The notes under the pieces are model-generated. The model did no database searches. It worked only from the letters and a program-made list of their open reading frames with translations, and was not told the DNA's origin. From Paenibacillus sp. FSL R7-0337 (GTDB lineage Bacteria; Bacillota; Bacilli; Paenibacillales; Paenibacillaceae): a DNA stretch of 64,000 nt. The position numbers were made by a program, and so were the translations under genes. Shown here in pieces: positions 17,185 through 26,373 of this stretch (the stretch's first letter is position 1; the number at the start of each line of letters is the position of its first letter). Where the stretch lies: NCBI RefSeq assembly GCF_037969875.1, contig NZ_CP150218.1, positions 3,968,001-4,032,000 of the forward strand, in the 5' to 3' direction.

Positions 17185-18071
17185 GGAGAGGATTCGAGAT
17201 CCCGGGCCAGACGGATAAAAGCCTCAATTGCCGGGGAGAGCCACTTCTCCTCATGCCAGAACATTTGGGTGGCAAAGGATACTGCGGTCAAATCCCACGG
17301 CAGGGAGATCAGCTCCCCCCGCTTCAATTCTTCGCTTACGGCCATTTCAGGCAGGATGGCGATGCCCATCCCCAGCTTCGCACATTGTTTGATCGCCTCC
17401 GCACTATGAAACTCCAGCTCCGTGATACCCGCCATCCCCTTCTGGGACAGGCTGCACTCGAAGAAGCTGCGGTACGAGCATCCCTGCTCTGTCAGCAGGA
17501 AGGTCTCGCCGTGAAAATCCTGGATAGCCAGCGCCGGACGCGATGCCAGCGGATGATCGGGAGCAGCCAGGAGGCAGAAGCGCTCGTCCCTTATTTTTTC
17601 TCCGCAAAATCCGCTCTCGCCCTTCACTTCATCCAGCATGAAGATGACATCGACATCCCCGTCCCGCAGGCTCTGCCTGAGACTCGGACTCACCAGCGGC
17701 AGGAAGATCAGCCGGACTCCGGGATGAAGCTGGCGGAACCGGTGCAGCACAGCGGGAAGTCTGTAAGTGCATAACGTCTCATCTGCACTGATTACGATGG
17801 TGCCTGTCAGCTCACCGGGCTGCTTGAGGGCATGCTGCGCCTCCTCCACCATACACAGGATGTTGTCTGCATAACGCAGGAACGTTTTTCCGGTATCGGT
17901 TAACGTCACATTTTTGCCGAGCCGGTCCACCAGCTTCACCCCCAATTCTTCCTCCAGGGCCTTCATTTGCATCGTAACCGTTGAGGGAACGTAGTTCTGC
18001 GCTTCGGCGGCACGGGCGAAATTAAGCGTGGAAGCCAGCGTATAAAAGGTTTTAAGTTGGCGCAATTCCAT
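17181..18071 (-). CDS. LysR family transcriptional regulator
   Basis: The 296-residue product has an N-terminal HTH (LKTFYTLASTLNFARAAEAQ, then YVPSTVTMQMKALEEELG) and a type-2 periplasmic-binding-like effector domain from about residue 90. GAAGGAGTGACACAGA precedes the ATG. It is divergent from an MFS exporter gene with 136 bp between the starts, which is the classic layout for a LysR controlling the pump. Direct repeats of AACGTTTC in the gap could be part of the binding site. Confidence 0.88.
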   Translation of the reverse strand: MELRQLKTFYTLASTLNFARAAEAQNYVPSTVTMQMKALEEELGVKLVDRLGKNVTLTDTGKTFLRYADNILCMVEEAQHALKQPGELTGTIVISADETLCTYRLPAVLHRFRQLHPGVRLIFLPLVSPSLRQSLRDGDVDVIFMLDEVKGESGFCGEKIRDERFCLLAAPDHPLASRPALAIQDFHGETFLLTEQGCSYRSFFECSLSQKGMAGITELEFHSAEAIKQCAKLGMGIAILPEMAVSEELKRGELISLPWDLTAVSFATQMFWHEEKWLSPAIEAFIRLARDLESSP

Positions 18072-18101
18072 TCTGTGTCACTCCTTCGTTCAAAAAAAAT
18101 G

Positions 18102-18124
18102 AACGTTTCATTCAGAAACGTTTC
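18102..18124. promoter_or_regulatory. AACGTTTC direct repeats in LysR/MFS intergenic region
   Basis: AACGTTTC occurs at 18102-18109 and again at 18117-18124, a 15-bp period, between the divergent LysR and MFS genes. The first copy sits in ATGAACGTTTCAT, an imperfect palindrome. It is a candidate LysR site, with no direct proof. Confidence 0.4.
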
Positions 18125-18207
18125 TTTGACTTAACCTTAGCAGCATCGTAGAGTGATGACAAGAACGGCGGCCGATTCCGTTATGAATGTACAAGGAGTG
18201 GGAGAAA

Positions 18208-19356
18208 TTGAATAACCGATTGACGATCTATATTCTGGCACTTGCCGTTTTTCTGATCGGGACGATTGAATACATTATTACCGGTGTGATTGAGATGATT
18301 GCCTCAGATCTTGGCGTATCCACCTCCGAAGTGGGGCTGCTGGTGACCGTATTTGCGCTGTCCGCAGCGATTATTGCACCGGTGCTCATTGCACTGACCC
18401 TGGGTATGGACCGCAAAAAGCTGCTGCTGACCGCCCTCGGCGTGTTCATTGCCAGCAACGGGCTGATGCTGCTGAAGTTGCCTTATGAAGCTATGCTGGG
18501 GATACGGATTATTCAAGGGGCAAGCGGGGGAATCGCAACCGTGGTCGCTATGGCCGTAGCCACCAGACTGGTGGAGAAGGAGCGGAGAGGCAATGCGATT
18601 GGCATTATTCTGATGGGACTCAGCAGCTCGCTGGTTCTGGGCGTTCCGGCCGGTACCTTTTTCAGCGAATACTTTGGGTGGAGGGCTCTGTTCATCATCG
18701 TCGGGGGGCTAAGCCTTGTTCCGCTGTTCATCATCTCTGCCAAGGTCCCTGCCATAAAAGAAAAAGAAGCCGTCACCCTAAAGATGCAGCTGTCTGTGCT
18801 TAAGGATTCCAGAATTGTTACCGCTCTGGCGATCAGCTTATTGTATGTAGGGGGTTACGCTACACTCTTCACTTATATTACCCCTTACCTTCAGGCCGCA
18901 TCCTCCCTGTCCATCACCGAAATCAGCGGGGTGCTCTTCCTCGCGGGGGTATGCAGCTTCATGGGCTCCAAGTTAGGCGGGCAATTGGCTGATTCCAAGG
19001 GATCGAAGTTCACCATAATGACAGGACTTCTGTTACAGGCAACCACACTCCTCCTGTTCTCACTAACGGGCGTTCATATGATCGTCCTCCTCCTGATCCT
19101 GATGATCTTCATGCTGGGGACCTGGAGCATCTCCCCTGCGCAGCAGCTTCTGCTGGTCACCCTGGTTCCCCGGAACCCGGATATGGCCCTGAGCGTAAAC
19201 ACCTCCTTCATCCAGTTCGGATTCGCGCTGGGATCGGGCTTAGGCGGCTATGTGATCAGCCGTACCTCTGTGCTCCACCTGAACTGGGCGGGCCTCGCCG
19301 CTGTAGCGGTAGCTCTGATTCTGGCCATCCGGCTGTTCAAGACTCATAAGGCTTGA
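18208..19356 (+). CDS. MFS transporter (AraJ/drug-efflux type)
   Basis: The 382-residue product starts at TTG 18208 with AAGGAG nine bases upstream. Twelve membrane helices are visible. The motif between helices 2 and 3 reads LGMDRKKLLLTAL, related to the MFS G-x-x-x-D-R-x-G signature, and GIRIIQGASGGIATVVAMAV resembles the arabinose/drug exporter group. It probably exports a small molecule by proton antiport. The divergent LysR gene is the likely regulator. It ends before a strong hairpin shared with the convergent mqo gene. Confidence 0.88.
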   Translation: MNNRLTIYILALAVFLIGTIEYIITGVIEMIASDLGVSTSEVGLLVTVFALSAAIIAPVLIALTLGMDRKKLLLTALGVFIASNGLMLLKLPYEAMLGIRIIQGASGGIATVVAMAVATRLVEKERRGNAIGIILMGLSSSLVLGVPAGTFFSEYFGWRALFIIVGGLSLVPLFIISAKVPAIKEKEAVTLKMQLSVLKDSRIVTALAISLLYVGGYATLFTYITPYLQAASSLSITEISGVLFLAGVCSFMGSKLGGQLADSKGSKFTIMTGLLLQATTLLLFSLTGVHMIVLLLILMIFMLGTWSISPAQQLLLVTLVPRNPDMALSVNTSFIQFGFALGSGLGGYVISRTSVLHLNWAGLAAVAVALILAIRLFKTHKA

Positions 19357-19398
19357 TCGCACTTGAAGTACTCAGCCTGGGAGATGAACACAGCAAGA

Positions 19399-19430
19399 CA
19401 AAGAGGCTATCCCCAGGGATGGCCTCTTTG
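19399..19430. terminator. Hairpin between convergent MFS and mqo genes
   Basis: CAAAGAGGC-T-ATCCC at 19399-19413 pairs with GGGAT-G-GCCTCTTTG at 19416-19430, leaving a very small loop. It is long and stable but has no strong T run, so it is either a terminator or an RNA-end stabiliser. Confidence 0.65.
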
Positions 19431-19480
19431 CATGTATATAACAGCTGGCAGGCTGGTGGTCAGCCGCACGCTCTCTATTG

Positions 19481-21004
19481 CTACAGATGGTTGACCGCGG
19501 CTGGCGGCTCATGCCCGTCTGTTCCATTCGTCAGGCCCAGCGTGTGCGCTGCGGAAGCATGAATGTCGTTCAATAGCTTCGGGTTAGCAGACAGGGACAT
19601 GCCATAGGCAGGAATCATCTGCTTGATCTTCGGCTCCCAGGCCTTGATCTGCTGCGGGAAGCACTTGGTGATTACCTCCAGCATGACAGAGACAGCCGTT
19701 GACGCTCCTGGCGAGGCTCCCAGCAATGCAGCGATTGAGCCGTCCGCGCTGCTGATGACTTCCGTTCCGAATTGCAGCATGCCTTTGCCGGCTGCTGTAT
19801 CCTTAATAATCTGTACCCGCTGGCCCGCCACCACCAGCTCCCAATCCTCACTGTTCGCATCCGGGATGAACTCCCGCAGCGCTTCCATGCGCTGTTCTTT
19901 GGACAGCATGACCTGCCCGATCAGATATTTGGTCAATGACAGGTTCTTCGCTCCTGCTGCAAGCATCGTCGTCAGATTATTCGGCTTGACCGAGGTAATC
20001 AAATCGAACATGGAGCCGTATTTCAGGAACTTGGGCGAGAACCCGGCAAACGGCCCGAAGAACAGGGATTCCTGCTTATCGATCACCCGGGTATCCAGAT
20101 GCGGAACAGACATCGGAGGCGCACCCACAGCAGCCTTACCATATACCTTGGCATGGTGCTGGGCTACAATCTCCGGCTTCTTGCAGACCATGAACAGTCC
20201 GCTTACCGGGAATCCGCCAATCTTTTTGCCTTCCGGGATGCCGGATTTCTGCAGCAGATGCAGGCTTCCTCCCCCTCCGCCGATGAAGACGAACTTGGCG
20301 TTATGACGCTCTGTTACGCCGCTGGCGAGATTCTTCACCTTCAGCTCCCAGGAGCCGTCCTGCGCGCGCTTCAGATCATCCACCTGATGATTGTACCTAA
20401 TATCGGTGTTACTGCTCTGTAAGTGGTTGAACAGCATACGGGTCAGGGCGCCGAAGTTCACATCCGTTCCCGAGTCAATTTTGGTGGCCGCTATCGGCTG
20501 GTCCAGCTTCCGGTTCTTCATCATCAGCGGAATCCATTCCATCAGCCGCCTTGGATCATCTGAGAATTCCATGCCTTGAAACAGCGGACTATTTGAAAGC
20601 GCTTCAAATCGCTTTTGTAAAAATGCAACGTCCTTCTGTCCTTCCACAAAGCTCATATGCGGCACAGGTACAATGAAATCCTGCGGATTGTGTATTCGTT
20701 TCTGGCTCACCAGATAGGACCAGAATTGCTTGGAGAACTGAAATTCCTCGTTCACCTTAATCGCCTTGCTGATGTCGATCGATCCGTCCGGCTGCTCTGT
20801 AGTATAGTTAAGCTCGCAGAGTGAAGAATGCCCCGTTCCCGCATTGTTCCATTCTCCTGAGCTCTCCTCCCCGGCACCCGCACGCCGCTCAAACACGGTT
20901 ATTTGCCAATCCGGTACTAATTCCTTTAACAGTGAACCAAGTGTTGCACTCATGATTCCAGCACCAATTAAAATAACGTCTGTTTTTGTTTGTTGGTTGC
21001 TCAT
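19481..21004 (-). CDS. mqo: Malate:quinone oxidoreductase
   Basis: The 507-residue product oxidises malate to oxaloacetate and passes electrons to menaquinone at the inner face of the membrane, with FAD as cofactor. The N-terminal dinucleotide fold [17 protein letters not shown], the signature [20 protein letters not shown] and the C-terminal [24 protein letters not shown] region are all characteristic of Mqo, and the length is normal. ATG 21004 is chosen with AAGGA upstream; the longer frame to 21109 lies in the leader. It is monocistronic. Confidence 0.95.
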   Translation of the reverse strand: MSNQQTKTDVILIGAGIMSATLGSLLKELVPDWQITVFERRAGAGEESSGEWNNAGTGHSSLCELNYTTEQPDGSIDISKAIKVNEEFQFSKQFWSYLVSQKRIHNPQDFIVPVPHMSFVEGQKDVAFLQKRFEALSNSPLFQGMEFSDDPRRLMEWIPLMMKNRKLDQPIAATKIDSGTDVNFGALTRMLFNHLQSSNTDIRYNHQVDDLKRAQDGSWELKVKNLASGVTERHNAKFVFIGGGGGSLHLLQKSGIPEGKKIGGFPVSGLFMVCKKPEIVAQHHAKVYGKAAVGAPPMSVPHLDTRVIDKQESLFFGPFAGFSPKFLKYGSMFDLITSVKPNNLTTMLAAGAKNLSLTKYLIGQVMLSKEQRMEALREFIPDANSEDWELVVAGQRVQIIKDTAAGKGMLQFGTEVISSADGSIAALLGASPGASTAVSVMLEVITKCFPQQIKAWEPKIKQMIPAYGMSLSANPKLLNDIHASAAHTLGLTNGTDGHEPPAAVNHL

Positions 21005-21178
21005 ATTATACCGTCCTTCTACCCTACGATTTGCAGGAAGGATGCAGGCACTCCTGCTTAGGCGCCATAGCAAGCCAGCGCGGACCAAGTCACACACCGT
21101 TTGGATCAATCCTGATCCTAGTTTATCACTAATGAAACTAAATTTTAAGATTTATCTTATTTTTTATAAACTTTTTAA

Positions 21179-22387
21179 TTAATAATCACGGGCCGCATCG
21201 AACCAGCCCTGCGCCACTTCCTCTGTTATAGGCTGCCCGATCTGGTGCTCTGACTGGCTGAGCTGCCATACAGCTTCGCCAAGGTCTTCCCTCTCGGTAG
21301 TCTCGATGCCCTTCAGTGAATTGAAGCGCAGGGTGAAGGCAGTAATGGCTGCTTCCGCCTCTTCAAGATTGCGGGCCTCCGCTATAGCTGACTGTGCAGT
21401 ATCGTAGGCTTCGTTCGCCAGCTTGGCCAGACGCTTCGGCCAGGCAGAGAACGGGCGGCCGTATTCGCTCTGCCACCACTCCGGCTTCCTGAGCTGGCTT
21501 ATGGAGGCATAATCATCCCAAGGGCGGACCTTGGCGCGCGCCTTCATCTGCTGCCGCAGACGTTTGCCTACGGCCTCCTCGACATTGTAGGCGATGAACC
21601 GGTCCAGCAGCGGCCATGTATCCAGGGAAGGCAGGCCCTCCAGCTCCGGCATGAAACGGAGCTCCAGGCTGGTCAGCCCCATCAGGCGGGCAAGGGCGTC
21701 AAGATCACAGAAGCTGCCCCACAAGCTCAGGGATTCCAGGTTCGGGAATTGCTCCAGGCCGTCCAGTGAGATGGGCTGGCCCAAGGGCGGGCTATTCAGC
21801 GTCAGGTGAGTCACACCCTGCAGTTCCCCCAGATCCGGCAGCCGGTAAGGCGCATCGCTCCTGCGCCGGCTCATATTCGGTACTAAGGCCAGAGTAGTGG
21901 GCAGATGGCCGGAAGCTGAGAAGCGCGTCAGATCACCAGACAAGCTCAGGTTGTACAGCTTGTCCGGCAGGACCAGGCTCAGCTGTCCATTTGCCAGAGG
22001 ACCCAGTTTGATACCCAGGGTATAGATATCCGCCCGGCTACCGTCCAAGGATGCACCCTCCGGCAGCACCGGGGTCCAGCTTATAGTCTCAATAGGCCGC
22101 CGCTCCGCCCACTCGAGGAACCCCGCATCACCGCCGGTATAACTCAGATAACGCGGCCAGGGGGAGCCTGCGGGCGTGGCGAACGGCTCGAAGACGGACC
22201 AGTTCATGCGCTCATCTGCTGCGACCAGCACCTCTGCCGGTGGCTTCGACTCCCTGGGGCCGATCGATAAGCTGCCCATACCGGGCTTGCGGTCAAGCGT
22301 GTGGCTGCCGGGCCCCGTCAGATCAAGGACATACCTTCCGGGTTCTGTAATCGGAGCCGGGGGAAGAGCTTGGTTATCTGTGGACAT
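21179..22387 (-). CDS. Leucine-rich-repeat-like protein of unknown function
   Basis: The 402-residue product is soluble and has no signal peptide. ATG 22387 is chosen because AAAGG sits about nine bases upstream; the ATG at 22396 touches the SD. The middle (about residues 190-270) carries several leucine-rich units: LQGVTHLTLNSPPLGQPISL, FPNLESLSLWGSFCDLDAL and LMGLTSLELRFMPELEGLPS. The C-terminus is helical and acidic (LEEAEAAITAFTLRFNSLKG). Leucine-rich repeats mediate protein contacts. No catalytic motif is seen and no partner gene is adjacent. Confidence 0.65.
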   Translation of the reverse strand: MSTDNQALPPAPITEPGRYVLDLTGPGSHTLDRKPGMGSLSIGPRESKPPAEVLVAADERMNWSVFEPFATPAGSPWPRYLSYTGGDAGFLEWAERRPIETISWTPVLPEGASLDGSRADIYTLGIKLGPLANGQLSLVLPDKLYNLSLSGDLTRFSASGHLPTTLALVPNMSRRRSDAPYRLPDLGELQGVTHLTLNSPPLGQPISLDGLEQFPNLESLSLWGSFCDLDALARLMGLTSLELRFMPELEGLPSLDTWPLLDRFIAYNVEEAVGKRLRQQMKARAKVRPWDDYASISQLRKPEWWQSEYGRPFSAWPKRLAKLANEAYDTAQSAIAEARNLEEAEAAITAFTLRFNSLKGIETTEREDLGEAVWQLSQSEHQIGQPITEEVAQGWFDAARDY

Positions 22388-22559
22388 TTGCTTCATCCTT
22401 TCTGCTCGAACCTACCTGTTTTCTTAATACTACTAATATTCTCTATACTACCTTTGTTTGCTATTCTAACTCAACCATACGACATCGTGGGGTTCACAGC
22501 AAATTTGCCGGCCCTCTATCCTCGCTTACATTTGGTCCACAAGCCTCCACCCTGACCAT

Positions 22560-22581
22560 TGTAATCGGTTTTTCGATTACA
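22560..22581. repeat. 22-bp palindromic dispersed repeat, copy A
   Basis: TGTAATCG and CGATTACA arms with a six-base poly-T centre. The complete 22-mer is the exact reverse complement of the copy at 46623-46644. It lies in the intergenic gap between the leucine-rich gene and the FMN-binding protein gene. Confidence 0.85.
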
Positions 22582-22611
22582 TTTCCGCCCATGCCATAAC
22601 GAGAACAAGCC

Positions 22612-22629
22612 CGGGCCGTTACCGGCCCG
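22612..22629. terminator. GC-rich hairpin downstream of FMN-binding protein gene
   Basis: CGGGCCG (22612-22618) pairs with CGGCCCG (22623-22629) around a four-base loop, 35 bp beyond the stop of the minus-strand gene. The T run is weak, so efficiency is uncertain. Confidence 0.55.
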
Positions 22630-22663
22630 AGCGCTCATTCTCTATTCAGTTGGAGTGCAGTCC

Positions 22664-23212
22664 CTACATAATCTGCCCTTCATTCGTCCCTGGCTTGTAC
22701 ATACTCTCTGCTTCAATTGGATTCTCTTTGGCTGTCAGATGCTGCGGAGTGATCCGGTACACTTGTACGGGCCCGCCGTACACAGCCGATCGGTATTTCT
22801 CGACATGCTGCTTGGACAGAGGGCGGTTATAGTATCCGGGCACATACTTGTTCATCATCTCCTGCAAGACTTGCGTAGCTTCATCCAAATCCGTCAACGG
22901 CTCTGCCTGTCCGAAGACCATCACGCTCATATAGGCGGTATCCGTCTTGGCGGGCACGGGGTTCGTGATCGTTCCATACTCCTCACAGACCGTGAAGCAT
23001 ACTTCTGAATTGTCACTCATCACCTGATTGCGTCTTCCATCCCCGGCCCCGTGGATATACAGCTTTCCGTCCATCCACACATAGTTCAGCGGCACAACAT
23101 AGGGGAGATTTCCATCCACTAATCCCAGAAACCCAATTCTCGCCTGCTTCAAAAACTGTTCAATCCTCGCCTCATCCTTACATTCCCTGACCTTATAACG
23201 AACCGGATTCAT
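22664..23212 (-). CDS. Pyridoxamine 5'-phosphate oxidase-like FMN-binding protein
   Basis: The 182-residue product has the split-barrel pattern of the NimA/PPOX-like group: ARIGFLGLVDGNLPYVVPLN, KLYIHGAGDGRRNQVMSDN, EVCFTVCEE and YMSVMVFGQAEPL. Members bind FMN or a related flavin, and some reduce nitro compounds or bind haem. AAGGAGAGGG precedes the ATG. It lies divergent from a MocR-type regulator with 149 bp between starts, a pairing common for vitamin B6-related or flavin enzymes. Confidence 0.82.
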   Translation of the reverse strand: MNPVRYKVRECKDEARIEQFLKQARIGFLGLVDGNLPYVVPLNYVWMDGKLYIHGAGDGRRNQVMSDNSEVCFTVCEEYGTITNPVPAKTDTAYMSVMVFGQAEPLTDLDEATQVLQEMMNKYVPGYYNRPLSKQHVEKYRSAVYGGPVQVYRITPQHLTAKENPIEAESMYKPGTNEGQIM

Positions 23213-23361
23213 ATCGAACCCTCTCCTTCCCGCGTCCTCCGCGTATACGTTATTCGGTAGTATATCAGCTATTGGACTGTGCTAAAATATCCAAAGAGGA
23301 CGGTTCCGAGCAATCCATAATGAAGATACGGAACCAAAGCTACGACTAGGAGGGATGACTT

Positions 23362-24795
23362 ATGATGTTCGTCAACCGCAACGACAGGGGCCCGATCTGG
23401 CAGCAACTGCTGAATCAGGCCATTCATAATATTACACAAGGTATCTGGGCGCCGGGCGAGCTGCTGCTCCCTTCCCGTGAACTTGCCGAGCAGCTTGGAG
23501 TCTCCCGCTCCACGGTGCAGCTCGTCTATGAGGAACTGCTGAGCAGAGGGTATACCGTGACCTCCCGGCGGGGCGGAACACGGGTAAGCGACTGGAACCC
23601 GGCCATTGAAGCGGCTCAAGAGGAGTCGATGCCGGAAGGACCCGTTCCTCCTTCCCTTCCCCTGCTGAACTCAGCGGTAGATCAGCTGCAAGACTGGTTC
23701 GGAGGCCCTGAGACTCAGGAGGTGGAGATCGATTTCACCCCGCACGAGCCGTATGTGGACAGGACCTTCCAGAACCACTGGCGGCAATCGCTGCTTCACG
23801 CCTCCGCCGCAATGGACGTATCGGATTGGTCCTACGGCAATCCCTATGGTCTCCTGCCGCTTAGGGAACAGATTCAGCGTTACTTGCTGCTTGAGCGGGG
23901 CATACGGATCGAGCCCGATCAGATTCTGTTGACCTCAGGCGCCCAGCACAGCCTTGACCTGATTGCCCAATCCCTTCTCACAGAAGGAGATACCGTCTCT
24001 GTGGAAGATCCCGGCTTCCCTGCGGCCTGGATGGCGATGAATTACCGGCGGATGCACGTAGCCCCTGTCCCGGTAGACAGGCATGGCCTTGTGGTTGACC
24101 AGATCCACCCGGAGTCTAAGTTGGTCTTCGTAACCCCATCACACCAGTGCGCCATAGGCTCCGTGATGTCAGAGCCGCGCAGGCAACAATTGCTGTACCA
24201 GGCCGTGCAGGAGCAGCTATGGATTATAGAAGACGGCTATGACAGTGAATTCCGCTACCGTGGCGACCCGCTGCCCACGCTCTATAGCCAGGCGCCGAAT
24301 AATACCCTGTATCTGATGAGCTTCTCCAAAATGATCGCCCCGGCCATCCGCATCTCGGCGATTGTCGGCCCGGCACGGGCCATTGCCCAGTTGGCGCGTG
24401 TACAGGAGCTGACCTACCGCCACCTTCCGGTGATGGATCAGCTCACCTTGACCCACTTCATCCAGAAGGGGCATTTCATGCGCCATATGCGCAGAGTCCG
24501 CAATGTGTACCGCCGGAGACATGAAGCCATAACCAAGGCTATAACATCCAGCGGTCTAGGCGAGCGGTTCACCCTGAGCGGAGCAGAGACGGGACTGCAT
24601 GTATTCCTTGAGGCAGAATCAGACTACGACGAGGAAGCCGTGACCCGGTTAGCCCTGGAGCAGGGAATCCGGGTATATCCGCTTGCCCATTACTGCCTTC
24701 AGAGCCGCAGGAAGGGATGGGTGCTGGGATTCGCCAAGGTGGATGAGGCCTTGATTGAGCAGGGGATTCACCGGCTGGCTGGGCTGGTGTTATAA
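23362..24795 (+). CDS. MocR-type GntR regulator with aminotransferase-like domain
   Basis: The 477-residue product joins a GntR winged HTH (about 10-75: LPSRELAEQLGVSRSTVQLV) to a fold-type I aminotransferase domain (about 115-470). The PLP-binding lysine lies in MSFSKMIAPAIRIS (about residue 323). The conserved LTSGAQHSLDLIAQ, IIEDGYDSEFRY and the C-terminal arginine region are present. Such PdxR-like proteins use PLP as an effector and often control a divergent vitamin B6 or transport gene. The flavin-binding gene at 22664-23212 is the likely target. AGGAGGG precedes the ATG. Confidence 0.9.
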   Translation: MMFVNRNDRGPIWQQLLNQAIHNITQGIWAPGELLLPSRELAEQLGVSRSTVQLVYEELLSRGYTVTSRRGGTRVSDWNPAIEAAQEESMPEGPVPPSLPLLNSAVDQLQDWFGGPETQEVEIDFTPHEPYVDRTFQNHWRQSLLHASAAMDVSDWSYGNPYGLLPLREQIQRYLLLERGIRIEPDQILLTSGAQHSLDLIAQSLLTEGDTVSVEDPGFPAAWMAMNYRRMHVAPVPVDRHGLVVDQIHPESKLVFVTPSHQCAIGSVMSEPRRQQLLYQAVQEQLWIIEDGYDSEFRYRGDPLPTLYSQAPNNTLYLMSFSKMIAPAIRISAIVGPARAIAQLARVQELTYRHLPVMDQLTLTHFIQKGHFMRHMRRVRNVYRRRHEAITKAITSSGLGERFTLSGAETGLHVFLEAESDYDEEAVTRLALEQGIRVYPLAHYCLQSRRKGWVLGFAKVDEALIEQGIHRLAGLVL

Positions 24796-24909
24796 ATCCT
24801 TCGTAAGGGTCCCGGATGATCGGCTGCCCCTGCGCCCAAACTGCACATAATAGACCATGCTCACCGCAATAACCAGAACAGCAAGCACCAAGAGAATATT
24901 ACTAAACAC
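24790..24909 (-). CDS. Possible small membrane protein (39 residues)
   Basis: A GTG at 24909 opens 39 codons encoding one strong hydrophobic helix (FSNILLVLAVLVIAVSMVYY) followed by a basic segment (FGRRGSRSS). This is the topology of a single-pass, cytoplasm-basic small protein. It starts 16 bases after the stop of the membrane protein at 24926-25195 and its stop overlaps the convergent MocR stop. The SD is weak (AGGA only), so the call rests on composition and position. Confidence 0.4.
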   Translation of the reverse strand: MFSNILLVLAVLVIAVSMVYYVQFGRRGSRSSGTLTKDL

Positions 24910-24925
24910 AAAGGCACAGCTTGTC

Positions 24926-25195
24926 CTATTCCAATAGCGTGGTAACGCCCAGTGCAGCAAATAGGAGCAAGCCCAGCCCCAGCAGAATGCCTCCCATCAG
25001 CGAATACCGTACCTCCCGCTGGAACGATGCGGTGCCTGGGCCTCCAGGTGCCGGCGGACCGGGCTGGGCTACCACGCCCTCCAGACGGGTACGCCTGCCC
25101 GTGCGCCGCCGTTGATAGCCAATAATGAGTAGTACAATCCCCAGTAGACTTAAGAAGCTGCCAGGGTAGACGAATGTCATCCACAGGTTGTCCAT
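24926..25195 (-). CDS. Small two-helix membrane protein, unknown
   Basis: The 89-residue product starts at ATG 25195 with GGGAGGTG just upstream. There are two membrane helices (about 8-26 and 66-86) and an intervening basic and proline-rich loop (RRRTGRRTRLEGVV, then PGPPAPGGPG). No family was recognised. It lies downstream of the collagen-like gene on the same strand and upstream of a possible second small membrane ORF. Confidence 0.65.
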   Translation of the reverse strand: MDNLWMTFVYPGSFLSLLGIVLLIIGYQRRRTGRRTRLEGVVAQPGPPAPGGPGTASFQREVRYSLMGGILLGLGLLLFAALGVTTLLE

Positions 25196-25271
25196 AGTAC
25201 ACCTCCCTGTTCGTGATCTTGATCTATACTTAACCAAGACACGGTACGCCAAACAGGGAGATGCCGCCAGG

Positions 25272-25682
25272 CTAGAAGCAGGTGAACGAGCTAACCCGGT
25301 TCAAATCAACGCCGTAGTATCCCCAGAAGAAACCGTTCCATCTGAAGCCCGCCACCGAACTTCTGCCCACGAATACCGGGTAGAACCAGAACTGCTCACC
25401 ATTATTCAGCCAGATATAGGTGTTGCGGAACAGGCATCCTCTGATGCCTCCGGGGTCAACCGCATAAGCCGTGACCGCCGGTGCTTGCGGCACGAATTGC
25501 GGCGGTGGCGCCGTCGGTGCAGCTACTCCTCCCGGCGCACCCCCGGGCGTCCCCGGAAATCCTCCGGGCCCTCCGCCTGGAATCCCTGGAACCCCCGGCC
25601 CTCCCGGCAAGCCTGGTCCACCCGGAAATCCCGGTATCCCCGGAAATCCTCCGCCGCCTCCCGGCACTGGTATAAATCCCAT
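25272..25682 (-). CDS. Collagen-like Gly/Pro-rich protein with conserved aromatic C-terminal domain
   Basis: The 136-residue product is read from ATG 25682 (GGAGAGG upstream). Residues about 6-55 are Gly-X-Y-like (FPGIPGFPGGPGLPGG and similar units). A proline-rich linker (APTAPPPQFVPQAP) follows. The compact C-terminal domain (about 80-136) is rich in aromatics and cysteine: GCLFRNTYIWLNNGEQFWF, VGRSSVAGFRWN, GVDLNRVSSFTCF. Similar small Bacillus-group proteins are often mislabelled transporters. No signal peptide is seen. A spore-surface or extracellular structural role is conceivable but not shown. Confidence 0.7.
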   Translation of the reverse strand: MGFIPVPGGGGGFPGIPGFPGGPGLPGGPGVPGIPGGGPGGFPGTPGGAPGGVAAPTAPPPQFVPQAPAVTAYAVDPGGIRGCLFRNTYIWLNNGEQFWFYPVFVGRSSVAGFRWNGFFWGYYGVDLNRVSSFTCF

Positions 25683-25806
25683 ATCTATCATCCTCTCCGT
25701 TTCATTAGGCATAATCATCATATGCATTCGCGGAGAAGATGACTGGGCGGATGCCCAGCTGCAGTGGGCTTTTAACAGCATCCCGCCTAACGGAGGGTAA
25801 TCGTCA

Positions 25807-26346
25807 CTACAGCTCCTTTTTTACGCGGCCATAATAATCCGATAACTCGAACTCCTTGAGCGGAATATACCCCTGCCCTGTAAGAACAGCCCTGCGTGCT
25901 GCCGCAGCGTGGATGGCCTTGGTCATGATCCATTCCACACCGAATTCAGTGTAGAAATGCTCCTGCACCAGCTCCAGGACAGCGTTCAGCACCTCTTCCT
26001 GCTCATATACGCTCATCACATCTATGCGCAATACGCCATGCAGAGCCTCCCCGCGGTTAAACATCTCCACACTTCCGATGATCTCGTTAGTAGGGTTCCA
26101 GATGATCGTCATGCGGACAAACTGTTCCGTGTCATAGCTGTACCTCCAGAAATCAAGCGCCTGCTTCATCCGCTCCGCTGTTGGATAGTAGAACGTATCG
26201 CCATTGCAATTATCCGCGTTGAACAAGGGCACCGCTTTCTGATCTGCGTAACAGTTAAGCAGACCTGGAGCATCCTCCTCCAGCACCGGCCGCAGGGTAA
26301 TTTGTTCATTTCGAAATACCGGACAATGCTTATAGATGGTGTACAT
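25807..26346 (-). CDS. GNAT family acetyltransferase
   Basis: The 179-residue product starts at ATG 26346 (GGAGGAGG about nine bases upstream; ATG 26352 is an alternative). ITLRPVLEEDAPGLLNCYAD at the N-terminus and EIIGSVEMFNRGEALHGVLR plus QEEVLNAVLELVQ match ribosomal-protein or antibiotic GNAT enzymes. It begins 27 bp after the APH gene and is the last gene of the ligase-reductase-kinase operon. Its substrate is unknown; the neighbours hint at a small-molecule modification role. Confidence 0.78.
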   Translation of the reverse strand: MYTIYKHCPVFRNEQITLRPVLEEDAPGLLNCYADQKAVPLFNADNCNGDTFYYPTAERMKQALDFWRYSYDTEQFVRMTIIWNPTNEIIGSVEMFNRGEALHGVLRIDVMSVYEQEEVLNAVLELVQEHFYTEFGVEWIMTKAIHAAAARRAVLTGQGYIPLKEFELSDYYGRVKKEL

Positions 26347-26373
26347 AGCCATCTTCCTCCTCCTCATGAATCA

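Noticed and set aside
18102..18124. CcpA cre site
   Set aside because: TGAACGTTTCA is too short for the 14-bp cre consensus.
24861..25202. 113-codon minus-strand ORF overlapping the small membrane protein
   Set aside because: The frame of the 89-residue protein has a good SD and two clear helices; this one has a random-looking composition.
25471..25800. Proline-rich plus-strand ORF
   Set aside because: It is the antisense shadow of the collagen-like Gly-Pro repeats.
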